Positions 43,674 to 55,270 are shown, numbered from the stretch's first letter. The stretch: 64,000 bases of DNA from Gaiellasilicea sp963791905 (GCA_963791905.1 CAWBTX010000007.1:220593-284592), one strand, 5' to 3'. Numbers and translations are program-made. The notes: a model not told the origin generated them from the letters alone.

Positions 43674-44858
43674 CTACTCGTCGCGCGGAACGAACAGCGC
43701 TCGTGACTCCGGGATCCGGGACCAAGGCGCCACCTCCACGACCGCACACACCGACCCGGAACCCGTGCTCGCACGCACCTGCTTGAGCCCGTCGGAGAGC
43801 TGCGCCGCCAGCTCGTCGCCCGCCGGGCGCACGAGCTCGAGCTGCCGGCCCACCGACTGCGAGAGCTCCACCGCCTCCAGCCGCAGCTCGAGCACCGGCG
43901 CCGGCAGCTCGAGCAGCTTCGGGCCGAGCGCGGCCCGGAGCCGCGGCCGCTCGGCGGTCGGGTCGCGCAGCGTGACCGAGCGACGCCACGAGCCTCCGCC
44001 GACGAGCCGGGCGGAGAGCGCCGCCTTGCGCAACGGCCGGCCGGCCCGCTCCGGCCGCGCGAGCAGCCGGTCGAGAAGGGCGCCGAACGCGCGCCGCAGC
44101 GTCAGCTCGTTGCCGACCGCCTCGGGGAATTCGAGCGCCTCGACGAGCTCGGCGGGCGGACGGCGACCGCGAACACGTCCCGTGCTTCCCCCCTGCGCGA
44201 GCGCCCACGCACGCCGTCCGTCGTGTCCGAGCCGCTCGGCCACCGAGCCTCCCGGCAGCGCCGCGAGCTCTCCCAGCTTCCGCACACCCAGCCCTTCGAG
44301 CTCCGCGTAGCGATCCGAGCTGAGCGGCAGGAGCGAGAGCGGCAGGGGCGCAAGGAACTCCTCCTCGGTGTCGTCCGCGACGACCAACGCCTGCCCGGGA
44401 CGCGCGATGCTCGCCGCCGCGAGAGCGGCGAACCGGCGCCGCGCAGCGCCCGCGCGTGGATCCCAGGCAGAACCGACGGAGGCGAGCGCACGCTCGAGCG
44501 CAGCCTCCAGACCCCCGTACAGCCGCTCGACGCCCTTCGTCTCGAAGTAGACGCAGCCCGGCTCGTCCGGCGCGACGGCGAAGCCGGAGTCCTCCAGCCG
44601 CCGCAGCACTCCCTCCCACTCGCGCTCGACCGCGGCGGGATCCTGCTCGACGAGCCTGAGCGCCGGGCACATCGCGAGCGCCTCCCCCAGCCTCATCCCC
44701 GGCTGCACCCCGGCGGCGGCTGCAGCCGCGGTCACGGCGCCGACGAGCGGCTCGGTTCCCGGCACCGGTGCGAGTGCCGCCGGCTCGAGCTGGAGCCGCG
44801 GCCGCTCGCGCAGCGCCGCCCTCAGATCGAACCCGGGAATGAGGATGCAGGCGATCAT
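43674..44858 (-). CDS. imuB: ImuB-type Y-family polymerase homologue
   Basis: 394 aa. It has the Y-family layout (start ACILIPGFDLRAALRERPRL; VYFETKGVERLYGGLEAALE; the helix-hairpin-helix LEGLGVRKLGELAALPGGSV; little-finger region) but lacks the acidic catalytic residues (in place of DxD/DE it has GFD and YFETKG). That is the hallmark of ImuB, an inactive Y-family adaptor that links DnaE2 to the beta clamp. Translation starts at the ATG at 44858, two bases after a LexA box. Confidence 0.88.
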   Translation of the reverse strand: MIACILIPGFDLRAALRERPRLQLEPAALAPVPGTEPLVGAVTAAAAAAGVQPGMRLGEALAMCPALRLVEQDPAAVEREWEGVLRRLEDSGFAVAPDEPGCVYFETKGVERLYGGLEAALERALASVGSAWDPRAGAARRRFAALAAASIARPGQALVVADDTEEEFLAPLPLSLLPLSSDRYAELEGLGVRKLGELAALPGGSVAERLGHDGRRAWALAQGGSTGRVRGRRPPAELVEALEFPEAVGNELTLRRAFGALLDRLLARPERAGRPLRKAALSARLVGGGSWRRSVTLRDPTAERPRLRAALGPKLLELPAPVLELRLEAVELSQSVGRQLELVRPAGDELAAQLSDGLKQVRASTGSGSVCAVVEVAPWSRIPESRALFVPRDE

Positions 44859-44860
44859 GG

Positions 44861-44898
44861 GAACGTATGTTCTATACCACGAACATACGTTCTGTCAA
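44861..44898 (-). promoter_or_regulatory. LexA-controlled promoter of imuB with two SOS boxes
   Basis: Minus strand: -35 TTGACA (44898-44893), 16-base spacer, -10 TATAGA (44876-44871). Two perfect-core LexA boxes, GAACGTATGTTC (44892-44881) and GAACATACGTTC (44872-44861), fill the spacer and cover the -10. The expected RNA start is only a few bases before the imuB ATG, leaving no room for a ribosome site, so the message is probably leaderless. Confidence 0.85.
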
Positions 44899-44904
44899 CG
44901 GGCT

Positions 44905-45450
44905 CTACCCGCCGATCTCCTCCACCTGCTCGCGGAGCGAGTCGCAGTCGTCCGAGTCGCTGAACGCGCTCTCGAGCTCTCCTCCGAGGCCCTGAAGGTT
45001 CTCGAACGCCTGCTCCAGCTCGTTGATCGCCACGGAGAGCGCCGTCGAGACGGTTCCCGCGAGCGCGAGCGGCCCGCTGTCCTCTTCGACCGCCTCCTTG
45101 ACGGTGTTCACCTGCTCCTCCACCTCGTCCGAGAGCTCCTCGAGCTGCTCCTGCGCCGCCTGGCCGTCCTCGGTCTCGGGCGGCCCGAGTCCCCTCAGGT
45201 CGTCCACGAGGTCGTCGGTCGCCGTGCCGGCCTGGTCGACCGCCTCACGGATGTCGTCCGTGCTGAAGTTGAGCCCCTCCGCCGTCAGCGAGCGAACGGC
45301 CTCGTCGATGTCCGTGATCCACTCGCTGAGATTGACGCAGACGTCGTTCGCCCAGCTCTCGGCGCTGCTCTCGTCCTCGCCGCCGCACCCGGCGGCGGCC
45401 AGCGCGAGCGCCGCAACGACCGCGAGCATGCCGAGGCGCCTGGCGAACAC
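44905..45450 (-). CDS. Lipoprotein, helical, unknown function
   Basis: 181 aa. A signal peptide ends in the lipobox LAAAG-C (residue ~22), so it should be lipid-anchored and processed by the LspA in this window. The mature part is acidic and helical with coiled-coil potential (AAQEQLEELSDEVEEQVNTV) and two further Cys (DVCVNLSEW; DDCDSLREQ) that could form a disulfide. Similar small lipoproteins are common in Thermoleophilia-like genomes; no function is known to me. Confidence 0.8.
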   Translation of the reverse strand: MFARRLGMLAVVAALALAAAGCGGEDESSAESWANDVCVNLSEWITDIDEAVRSLTAEGLNFSTDDIREAVDQAGTATDDLVDDLRGLGPPETEDGQAAQEQLEELSDEVEEQVNTVKEAVEEDSGPLALAGTVSTALSVAINELEQAFENLQGLGGELESAFSDSDDCDSLREQVEEIGG

Positions 45451-45492
45451 GGAGCGAGCTTACCGCGCGGCGGCGGCGCGTAAGCTCGCCGC

Positions 45493-46059
45493 ATGCTCGT
45501 CCACGCGGCGACGCCCGATCGCTGGGAGGACGTCGTCTCCCTCTTCGAGCGGCCGGGCCCGCGGGGAGGCACGCCGATCCCGAGCCACTGCTGGTGCCAG
45601 TTCTGGCATCTGCGCGGGCGGGCGTACTGGGAGGGCGGCGCCGCAGGCAACCGGGCCCGCCTCGAGCAGCAGATCGGCTCCGGCCCGCCGCCGGGCCTCG
45701 TCGCCTACGTCGACGGCGAGGCGGTCGGCTGGTGCCGGCTCGGACCGCGAGAGTCGTTCGAGCGGGTGGAGCACTCGCGCACGCTCGTCGAGCCGGCCAC
45801 GGGATCCGTCTGGTCGATCGTCTGCTTCTACGTGCACCCGGCCGCCAAGCGGCGCGGCGTCGCCACGACCCTGCTCGAGAAGGCGATTCCCCTGGCGCGG
45901 AAGGGGGGCGCCGACGTGCTCGAGGGCTATGCGGCGCGGCCGGAGCATCCGAACATCGACTCCTACACCGGCTACCTGCCGATGTTCCTGGCGGCGGGCT
46001 TCGAGCCGGTGCGGGCGGCAGGACGAAGGACGCTCGTGCGGCTCGACCTCACAGCGTGA
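45493..46059 (+). CDS. GNAT-family N-acetyltransferase
   Basis: 188 aa. VCFYVHPAAKRRGVATTLLE is the acetyl-CoA-binding motif A with R-x-x-G-x-A; GLVAYVDGEAVGWCRLGPRE is the preceding strand pair and FLAAGFEPV the final one. An early block SHCWCQFWHLRGRAYW is typical of a GNAT subgroup in soil actinobacteria. Substrate unknown. It converges on and overlaps the comB-like gene by 11 bases. Confidence 0.85.
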   Translation: MLVHAATPDRWEDVVSLFERPGPRGGTPIPSHCWCQFWHLRGRAYWEGGAAGNRARLEQQIGSGPPPGLVAYVDGEAVGWCRLGPRESFERVEHSRTLVEPATGSVWSIVCFYVHPAAKRRGVATTLLEKAIPLARKGGADVLEGYAARPEHPNIDSYTGYLPMFLAAGFEPVRAAGRRTLVRLDLTA

Positions 46060-46730
46060 TCTCCGCCGCCGCTCCGCGCATGCCCGCAAGACGCGGCACG
46101 ACGGCGAGGACGCTCTCGCGGGCGCAGAAGCGGATGTCCTCCTCGAGGCCGGGCGGACCGTACGTGCGGGCCGTCAGGCCCGCTGTGGGCGTCCGGGTAC
46201 GCGGCGGCGATGAGCTCGGCCGCGAGCGCCGCGTCGGTCGGCTCGCCCTCCAGTGACCGCACCAGCCGCCCGGCGCAGTAGGCGTCGTCGAGCGCGAACG
46301 CCCCCTTGAAGCCGGCGCAGAGGATCGCGACGTCCTCCCCGCGCTCGCGCACGGCCTCGGCGACGGCGCCAAGGTTGAGCAGGCTCCCCAGCAGGACGTG
46401 ATCGCACCGCGCAGCGGCGGTGACGATCGTGCGCGTGCCGTTCGTCGTCGAGAGGATCAGCGTCCCCGCGCGCGGCTCGAGCATCTCGCGCGGCGAGGCC
46501 CCGACGTCGAAGCCGTCGATCCGAGCCGCGTTCCGCTCGCCGCCGACGATGCTGTCGGGTAGCTCCGCTCGCAAGGCCCGCGCGTCGTCGATCTCGGCCA
46601 CGCAGAGCACGCGCTCGTACCCCGCTGCGAGGGCCTGCGCGATCGTCGAGGTGGCCCGCAGGACGTCGATCACGACCCCTGTCGGAGCCGACGCAGCCTC
46701 GTCCGGCGTGAACGCGACGTGAACTCTCAC
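46049..46730 (-). CDS. 2-phosphosulfolactate phosphatase-family protein (ComB-like), frameshifted
   Basis: About 226 codons when joined. The family (COG2045) motifs are present: VVIDVLRATSTIAQALAAGY, GGERNAARIDGFDVGASPRE, LILSTTNGTRTIVTAA, AGFKGAFALDDAYCAGRLV, then after a shift near 46178 TARTYGPPGLEEDIRFCARE. One extra G explains the break. In methanogens ComB takes part in coenzyme M synthesis; in bacteria the substrate is often unknown. Confidence 0.8.
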
Positions 46731-46752
46731 GGCCTGGCTACGCTAGCCCGGA

Positions 46753-47598
46753 ATGGCCGAGACGCTCAGGTGTTACCGGCATCCCGATCGCGAGACCGGG
46801 GTGTCGTGCTCGGAATGCGGCCGTGGGATCTGCCCCGACTGCATGGTCTTCGGCCCGGTCGGGATTCGCTGTCCCGACCACTCCGGCCAGCGCCAGGGCG
46901 CCGCCAAGGTCGTCCAGAGCGTCCAGCGCCGCTCGGCGTCGAGGACCGGCTGGGTTTCGTTCTCGCTGATCGGGATCAACGTCCTCGTCTACTTCCTGCA
47001 GCTCGCGCAGGGCGCGCCGATCAACGCGAACCGGGGCTCGATCTACATCGACGGCGTCCTGTACGGGCCCGCCGTGGCCGACGGCGACTGGTGGCGCCTC
47101 CTGACCGCGGCGTTCCTGCACTACGGCCCGTTCCACCTCTTCCTGAACATGCTCGTCCTCTATCTCTTCGGCCCGCCACTCGAGTCCGTTCTCGGGCCGG
47201 CCCGGTTCCTGCTCCTGTACGTGGCGTCCGGGCTGGCGGGGTCGGCAGGAGCGCTGCTGCTGGAGCCCACGGGACTCACCGTCGGGGCGTCCGGCGCGAT
47301 CTACGGCCTGTTCGGTGCGATGGTGGTGCTCGAGCGCCAGGGCACGTACGTCTTCGGCGGGAGCGTGATCCCGCTCCTCGTCATCAACCTCGTGATCACG
47401 TTCGCGTTCCCCGGCATCTCCATCGGCGGACATCTCGGTGGTTTCGTCGGCGGCGTGCTCGCGATGCTCGTGCTGTCGCGCTTCGGCCAGAGGCGCATCG
47501 CCTACTCGAGCAATGACGCCTTCGGCTACGTTGGGCTGATCGCTGTCGGCGTGCTCAGCGTGGCCGTTGCCTACTTGAAGGTGCGTGGTTACGCCTGA
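46753..47598 (+). CDS. Rhomboid intramembrane serine protease with N-terminal zinc finger
   Basis: 281 aa. Residues ~1-45 form a B-box/zinc-ribbon-like finger (CYRHPDRETGVSCSECGRGI, CPDC...CPDH). Six or more membrane helices follow with the catalytic Ser in GASGAIYGLFGAM and the His in SIGGHLGGFVGGVLAM; the loop-1 HxxxN is FHLFLNMLVLYLFG. Rhomboids cut membrane proteins within the bilayer. The finger-rhomboid fusion is frequent in actinobacteria; substrates unknown. Confidence 0.92.
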   Translation: MAETLRCYRHPDRETGVSCSECGRGICPDCMVFGPVGIRCPDHSGQRQGAAKVVQSVQRRSASRTGWVSFSLIGINVLVYFLQLAQGAPINANRGSIYIDGVLYGPAVADGDWWRLLTAAFLHYGPFHLFLNMLVLYLFGPPLESVLGPARFLLLYVASGLAGSAGALLLEPTGLTVGASGAIYGLFGAMVVLERQGTYVFGGSVIPLLVINLVITFAFPGISIGGHLGGFVGGVLAMLVLSRFGQRRIAYSSNDAFGYVGLIAVGVLSVAVAYLKVRGYA

Positions 47599-47604
47599 CC
47601 GGCG

Positions 47605-48657
47605 TCAGCGCGTGCGCGCGAAGGCGGGCAGCTGGAGCTTGCGCCTGTACGCGCCCGGCGTGACGCCCGTGATGCGCTTGAACAGGCGTCGGAACGACGC
47701 GGGATCCTCGTACCCGACCGCGTAGCTGATCGCATCGACGGGCTCGGCGGTCCGCTCCAGCCGACGTTTCGCCTCCTCGACCCGGACGTGCTGGACGTAC
47801 GAGATCGGCGAGTAGCCCGTCGCCCTGGCGAACCGTCGCTTGAACGTTCGCTCCGGCAAGCCTGAGCGCTCGACGAGCTCGGTGACCGGCGCGGCGACCG
47901 CGTAGCTCTTCTGCAGCCACTCCTGCGCCGCGAGGACGACAGCGTCGCCGTGGTCGCTCGGCGCGTCGAAGGACACGTACGGCCTCTGCCCGTCGGCGTG
48001 CCACTGCAGGAGCATGAACTTGGCGATCGCCTGCGCCGCCGTCGGCCCGACATGGCGCGCGACGAGGTAGAGGACGAGGTCGTGCCACGAGGCCGACGCG
48101 CCGGCCGTCACGAGCTCCTCGCGCTCGCCGGTCTTCACGAGCGTCTCCTCCAGGCGGAGGCGAACGTCCGGGAAGTTGCTGCGGAACGTGGGCGCGTACG
48201 CCGGGTGCATCGTCGCCTCGCGTCCGGAGAGGAGCCCCGTCTCGGCGATCAGGAGGACGCCCGAGCAGGCCGAGCAGAGGACGCCCCCCTCGTCGTGCAC
48301 GCGCTTCAGCCAGCCGACGAGCTCCGGGTAGCGGCCCGGTACCCAGATCCCGCCTTCGAGGATCACCGAGGGGACGATCGCGATGTCCGTGTCGCGCGCC
48401 GCCGCGATCGAGCGGTGCACCGGCAGCTCGACGCCGCTCGCCGTCGGCACCCTGTCGTTCGATTCGCCGACGAGCTCGACCGCGAACGGCGCCTCGGCGG
48501 GGACGGCGTCATCGAAGGTCCCGAGCAGCTGGAAGCACGACAGCGTGTCGAACATCCCGGTGACGCTGCCGAGGGTGGCGTCCGGGATGACGAGCAACGA
48601 GACTCGGAGCGGCCCTCGCGGGTTGCGGCGCGCGTCGGGTGGCATCTCTGAACCCAT
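47605..48657 (-). CDS. GlxA-type AraC-family transcriptional regulator
   Basis: 350 aa from the ATG at 48657 (GAGG upstream). The N-terminal half is a DJ-1/PfpI-like domain (VSLLVIPDATLGSVTGMFDT; GVLCSACSGVLLIAETGLLS) and the C-terminal half holds two AraC helix-turn-helices (LVERSGLPERTFKRRFARAT; AVGYEDPASFRRLFKRITGV). The nucleophile-elbow Cys is present but the domain probably senses a ligand. It faces the methyltransferase gene across 82 bases and is its most likely regulator. Confidence 0.9.
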   Translation of the reverse strand: MGSEMPPDARRNPRGPLRVSLLVIPDATLGSVTGMFDTLSCFQLLGTFDDAVPAEAPFAVELVGESNDRVPTASGVELPVHRSIAAARDTDIAIVPSVILEGGIWVPGRYPELVGWLKRVHDEGGVLCSACSGVLLIAETGLLSGREATMHPAYAPTFRSNFPDVRLRLEETLVKTGEREELVTAGASASWHDLVLYLVARHVGPTAAQAIAKFMLLQWHADGQRPYVSFDAPSDHGDAVVLAAQEWLQKSYAVAAPVTELVERSGLPERTFKRRFARATGYSPISYVQHVRVEEAKRRLERTAEPVDAISYAVGYEDPASFRRLFKRITGVTPGAYRRKLQLPAFARTR

Positions 48658-48739
48658 TTTGACCAGCCTCACACTTCCGCCGGCGCGCCGCGACGGCGAT
48701 CGTGTTCTGGAGAACCCCAACCAGAACACGGAGGTCGAC

Positions 48740-49798
48740 ATGGCAATCGAAACCAGATCAACGGAGGCGTTCCTCGAGCGAGTGTTCGGGGACCTCGCCG
48801 CCAGCTACGGCGGGGTCATGATCAGCATCGGCCACAGGCTCGGGCTGTACCGCGCACTGGCGGGGCAGGGGCCGGTGAGCTCGTACGAGCTCGCCGCGCG
48901 CACGGGCTGCGAGGAGCGCTACGTTCGCGAGTGGCTCAACTCGCAGGTCGCCGGCGGGTATCTCGACTACCACGAGCAGTCGGAGACCTACGAGCTGCCG
49001 CCGGAGCACGTGCCGGTGCTCGTGGACGAGGACAGCCCGGCATTCATGCCCCCCGCGTTCGAGATCCCGGCGTCGATGTGGTTCGACCAGGAACGGACCC
49101 TCGACGCCTTCCGTACGGGCACAGGGATCCCGTGGGGGGACCATGACGACCGGCTCTACTGCGGCATCTCGAGCATCTACCGCAACGCCTACCGGGCCTC
49201 GCTCGTGCCCGAGTGGCTCCCCGCACTCGACGGCGTCGTCGAGAAGCTGGAGCGCGGTGCGGTCGTCGCCGACGTCGGCTGCGGCCACGGCCATTCGACG
49301 GTACTGATGGCCACGGCGTTCTCACGCTCGCGGTTCGTCGGCTTCGACACGCACGAGCACTCGCTCGACGCAGCGCGTGACGCTGCGGCGGCGGCCGGAG
49401 TCGCCGACCAGGTCGAGTTCCGCCTCGGCGATGCCGGGTCGTACGACGGCGGCGACTACGACCTGATCTGCTTCTTCGACGCCCTGCACGACCTGGGCGA
49501 CCCCGTTGGTGCGGCCCGACACGCGTACGAGGCGCTCGCCGAGGGCGGGACGCTGATGCTCGTGGAGCCATACGCAGGAGACGCCGTGCCCGACAACCTC
49601 GGTCCAATCGCCCGCCTCTACTACTCGGGATCGACCGTGTTGTGCATCCCGCACTCACGGTCGGAGGCGGTCGGGCTCGCGCTGGGTGCTCAGGCCGGCC
49701 CGGCCCGTCTCGCCGACGTGCTCCGCGAGGCGGGGTTCGCGTCGATCCGCACCGCGCACGAGACGGCGTTCAACATCGTCCTCGAGGCGCGCCGCTGA
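48740..49798 (+). CDS. SAM-dependent methyltransferase with winged-helix N-domain
   Basis: 352 aa from the ATG at 48740 (GGAGG five bases upstream). A winged-helix dimerisation part (GLYRALAGQGPVSSYELAAR, TGCEERYVREWLNSQVAGGY) precedes a class I methyltransferase fold: VVADVGCGHGHSTVLMATAF, FVGFDTHEHSLDAAR, DLICFFDALHDLGDP. This is the layout of small-molecule O/N-methyltransferases. The substrate is unknown; control by the divergent GlxA-type regulator is inferred. Confidence 0.88.
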   Translation: MAIETRSTEAFLERVFGDLAASYGGVMISIGHRLGLYRALAGQGPVSSYELAARTGCEERYVREWLNSQVAGGYLDYHEQSETYELPPEHVPVLVDEDSPAFMPPAFEIPASMWFDQERTLDAFRTGTGIPWGDHDDRLYCGISSIYRNAYRASLVPEWLPALDGVVEKLERGAVVADVGCGHGHSTVLMATAFSRSRFVGFDTHEHSLDAARDAAAAAGVADQVEFRLGDAGSYDGGDYDLICFFDALHDLGDPVGAARHAYEALAEGGTLMLVEPYAGDAVPDNLGPIARLYYSGSTVLCIPHSRSEAVGLALGAQAGPARLADVLREAGFASIRTAHETAFNIVLEARR

Positions 49799-49801
49799 GA
49801 G

Positions 49802-52396
<2,595 letters not shown>

Positions 52397-52439
52397 GGCG
52401 GGGAATCTTCCCACAACCTGTCGTTGCGATACTCGGGAC

Positions 52440-53100
52440 GTGAGCAGGCAAATTCTCGCCCTCGGAGGCTTCGTGGACGGCACCGCCGTCGACGACCTCA
52501 TCCTCGAGCGCGCCGGCGGCTCGAAGATCTGCTTCGTGCCGACCGCGACGGGTGACGACGACTGGGGCGTCGTCCGCTTCTACGAGCGTTTCGGCACGCG
52601 CGCCCAGGCCTCGCACGCCGCTTTCCACCCCTGGCCGCGATCGGATCTGCGCGAGCACGTGCTAGCGCAGCACGCGATCTTCGTCGGCGGCGGCAACACC
52701 GCGAACATGCTCGCGATCTGGCGCGTCCACGACTTCGACGCAGTCCTCCGCGAGGCGTGGGAGGCCGGCGTCCTCCTCTGCGGCTGGAGCGCCGGGGATG
52801 ATCTGCTGGTTCGAGGCGGGCGTGACCGACTCGTTCGGGCCCGAGCTCGCCGGGATGCGCGACGGCCTCGGGTTCCTACCCGGGAGCGCCTGCCCGCACT
52901 ACGACGGCGAGGAGCGGCGCCGGCCGGTATACACCCAGCTCGTGCGCGACGGGTTCCCAGCGGGCTATGCGGCCGAGGACGGCGTCGGCCTGCTCTTCGA
53001 CGGCACAGAGCTCGGCGAGGTCGTGACGGCCGTCGAGGGATCCCGCGCCTACCGGGTGAGCGCGGAGGGCGAGGAGCCGCTGGAGGCGCGGCCGCTGTGA
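52440..53100 (+). CDS. Peptidase E-like (S51) serine peptidase, one frameshift
   Basis: About 220 codons when joined. ILALGGFVDGTAVDDLIL, FVGGGNTANMLAIWRVH and the nucleophile GWSAG then MICWFEAGVTDSFGPE match aspartyl dipeptidase/cyanophycinase relatives. The GGGG run at 52794 has one G too many; with three the frame is continuous. The GTG at 52440 faces ppdK. Family members cut Asp-X dipeptides or cyanophycin; which applies here is unknown. Confidence 0.82.
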
Positions 53101-54002
53101 GTCGGGAGGTGAAGCTGTCGAGCGCCGACCGCGTCCTCTATCCGGAGAGCGGCGTCACGAAGGGCGACCTCTTCGAGTACTACGGCCGGATCGCGCCGGT
53201 GCTCGTACCGCATCTCCGCGACCGGCCGTTCACGATGAAGCGCTACCCCCACGGCATCTACGGGGAGGTGTTCTTTCAGAAGCAGGCGCCGAAGGGGATT
53301 CCCGACTGGATCCCGACGCGGCAGTTTCGAACGCAGCCGCGCCAAGGCGAGTCGCGGCTGGTGGACTTCCCACTCCTCAACTCGCGCGAGGCGGTCCTCT
53401 GGATGGTGCAGCAGAACTGCGTCGACATGAACGCGTGGTACTCGCGCGTCGACAAGCCGACACGTCCCGACTTCGTCCTCTTCGACCTCGACCCGCCGGA
53501 CGGGGAGTTCCGGCTCGGCGTGAAGGCGGCGCACCTCGTCCGTGAGGCGCTGGACGAGCTCGAGCTCCGCTCTTACGTGAAGACGAGCGGCTCGGAGGGG
53601 ATCCACATTCTCGTGCCGATCACGCGGCGGTACAGCTTCCCGCAGGCGCACACCTTCGCCGAGCTCGTCTCGAAGCGGCTGGCTGCCGAGAACCCGGGCG
53701 TGATCACGACGGAATGGTTGAAGAAGAAGCGCAAGGGCGTCCTCATCGACTTCCACCAGAACGGGGCCGGTAGGACGATCGCGTCGCCGTACTCGGTGCG
53801 GCCGAAGGAGGGCGCGCCGGTCTCGACACCGCTCCACTGGGAGGAGCTCACCACGCGGCTCGACCCCGGCAAGTTCACGATGGCGGCGGTGCTGCGGCGC
53901 GTCGAAAAGGAGGGCGACCTCTTCGAGCCGGTGCTGGAGGGCGGTCAGTCGCTCGGCCCCGCGCTGAAGCGGCTCGAACGGGCGGCTGACGCCGGCGTCT
54001 GA
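53097..54002 (+). CDS. LigD-type primase-polymerase domain protein
   Basis: 301 aa, the stand-alone polymerase domain of bacterial NHEJ ligase D. LSSADRVLYPESGVTKGDLF, RYPHGIYGEVFFQKQAPKG, DFVLFDLDPPDGEFRLGVKA (the catalytic DLD), LRSYVKTSGSEGIHILVPI and ASPYSVRPKEGAPVSTPL are all family blocks. It fills or adds nucleotides at DNA ends. The GTG overlaps the peptidase gene's stop (GTGA). No ku or ligase gene is in the window. Confidence 0.9.
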   Translation: MSREVKLSSADRVLYPESGVTKGDLFEYYGRIAPVLVPHLRDRPFTMKRYPHGIYGEVFFQKQAPKGIPDWIPTRQFRTQPRQGESRLVDFPLLNSREAVLWMVQQNCVDMNAWYSRVDKPTRPDFVLFDLDPPDGEFRLGVKAAHLVREALDELELRSYVKTSGSEGIHILVPITRRYSFPQAHTFAELVSKRLAAENPGVITTEWLKKKRKGVLIDFHQNGAGRTIASPYSVRPKEGAPVSTPLHWEELTTRLDPGKFTMAAVLRRVEKEGDLFEPVLEGGQSLGPALKRLERAADAGV

Positions 54003-54046
54003 CACGTCCCCAGCGGACACGGCTCCGCAGTCCGGTTGTGGACAAG

Positions 54047-54112
54047 GTGCCAGAGTCGTGCCAGAGACGTGCCAGAGACGAGTCAGGCGCGAGTCAGACT
54101 CGTGCCAGACAC
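54047..54112. repeat. Six-unit, 11-base tandem repeat
   Basis: Units begin at 54047, 54058, 54069, 54080, 54091 and 54102. Units 1-3 and 6 are variants of GTGCCAGAGAC; units 4-5 are GAGTCAG-type variants. No gene covers it; it lies in the 239-base gap between two convergent genes (LigD-like and the small membrane protein). Confidence 0.75.
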
Positions 54113-54241
54113 CGCCGAGTCGCGCGCATCGCCGTTTGCAGGACTTTCGTCTGCTCGACGCGCGTTCTGGACGTCGGCGATGCCGTCGGTTGCATCCGTC
54201 GCTTCAGACTGCGTCCGCGCGGACGGCTGTGGAAAGCGTCG

Positions 54242-54403
54242 CTAGCTGGACCGCCGGCGTCTCGAGCGCCATTCGGCCACCCAGGCTGCGCCGCGGAGAC
54301 CCAGCCAGAGAGGCGTCAGGAGCACGTAGAAGACGACGTCCGCGAGCACCAGCACCGCCCACCAGGCGGCCCACCGCCACTTCGGCACGGGTGGTTTCGA
54401 CAT
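54242..54403 (-). CDS. Small membrane protein of unknown function
   Basis: 53 aa from the ATG at 54403. One or two hydrophobic helices (WAAWWAVLVLADVVFYVLLT) and an Arg-rich C-terminus (AEWRSRRRRSS) suggest a single-pass or hairpin protein with the tail in the cytoplasm. It directly follows the PPDK regulatory gene (16-base gap) and may be co-transcribed. Not recognised. Confidence 0.5.
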   Translation of the reverse strand: MSKPPVPKWRWAAWWAVLVLADVVFYVLLTPLWLGLRGAAWVAEWRSRRRRSS

Positions 54404-54419
54404 GCCGGCTTCGCTTGCG

Positions 54420-55247
54420 TCACGTTGCTGCGGCCTCCTGCCGCCGCCGGTCGACGAGCCGGACGACGCGATGCGCCGTCTCTTCGATCGAGAGCCCGGT
54501 GACATCGATCACGGGACACCCGAGCCGCCTGTGCAGCGCCGCCGCTTCGTCGAGCTCCTCGTAGATCTCGACCATCTCGGCGTAGCGCCGGTTCCGGGCG
54601 CCCATCGACCGCACCCGAGCGGTGCGGATCTCCGCGAGCCGCTCCGCGTCGATGGTGAGGCCGACGATCTTCGTCGGGTCGATCTCGAACAGTTCCGGCG
54701 GCGGCGTGATGCCCTTCACGATCGGCACGTTCGCCGCCTTCTGGCCGAGGTAGCCGAGGTAGATCGAGAGCGGCGTCTTCGAGGTCCGGGAGACGCCGAC
54801 GAGCACGAGATCGGCCTCGCTCAGACCCCTGCCGACGCCGTCGTCGAACTTGACCGCAAACTCGATCGCCTCCATGCGCTTGAAGTACGCCGAGTTGAGC
54901 GGCGGCCGCGCCCCCGGCGTCATCTTCGCGGCCATGCCGGAGACCTTCGCGATCGCCTCGATCGGGTGCCCGAGCAGGTCGCAGTAGTGGAGGCGGGCGC
55001 GGCGGCAGAGCGTTCGCATCGCCTCCCGCAGCTCGCGGTCGACGAGGGTGTAGACCATCACCGCCGGCCGCCCCTTGGCGCGGTTCACCGCCAGCTGGAG
55101 GTCGTCGATCGTCTCGATTTGCGGGTGGCGCACCTCCTCGAACGGCTGCTCAGGGAACTGCGCCTCCAGAGCCGCCACGAGCCGCGCCGCCGTCTCCCCC
55201 GTCGAGTCCGAGACGATGTGGAGCTCGACGATCTCGCGAGTCGCCAT
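54420..55247 (-). CDS. PPDK/PEP-synthase regulatory protein (PSRP, DUF299)
   Basis: 275 aa. A bifunctional ADP-dependent kinase and Pi-dependent phosphorylase that switches PPDK or PEP synthase off and on. VELHIVSDSTGETAARL, the P-loop VGVSRTSKTPLSIYLGYLG, LVDRELREAMRTLCRRARLH and PLNSAYFKRMEAIEFAVKFD with DDG are family signatures. ppdK lies 2 kb away, so it is the expected target. Confidence 0.95.
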   Translation of the reverse strand: MATREIVELHIVSDSTGETAARLVAALEAQFPEQPFEEVRHPQIETIDDLQLAVNRAKGRPAVMVYTLVDRELREAMRTLCRRARLHYCDLLGHPIEAIAKVSGMAAKMTPGARPPLNSAYFKRMEAIEFAVKFDDGVGRGLSEADLVLVGVSRTSKTPLSIYLGYLGQKAANVPIVKGITPPPELFEIDPTKIVGLTIDAERLAEIRTARVRSMGARNRRYAEMVEIYEELDEAAALHRRLGCPVIDVTGLSIEETAHRVVRLVDRRRQEAAAT

Positions 55248-55270
55248 CCGGCGAAGCGTAAGGTGCGCCG

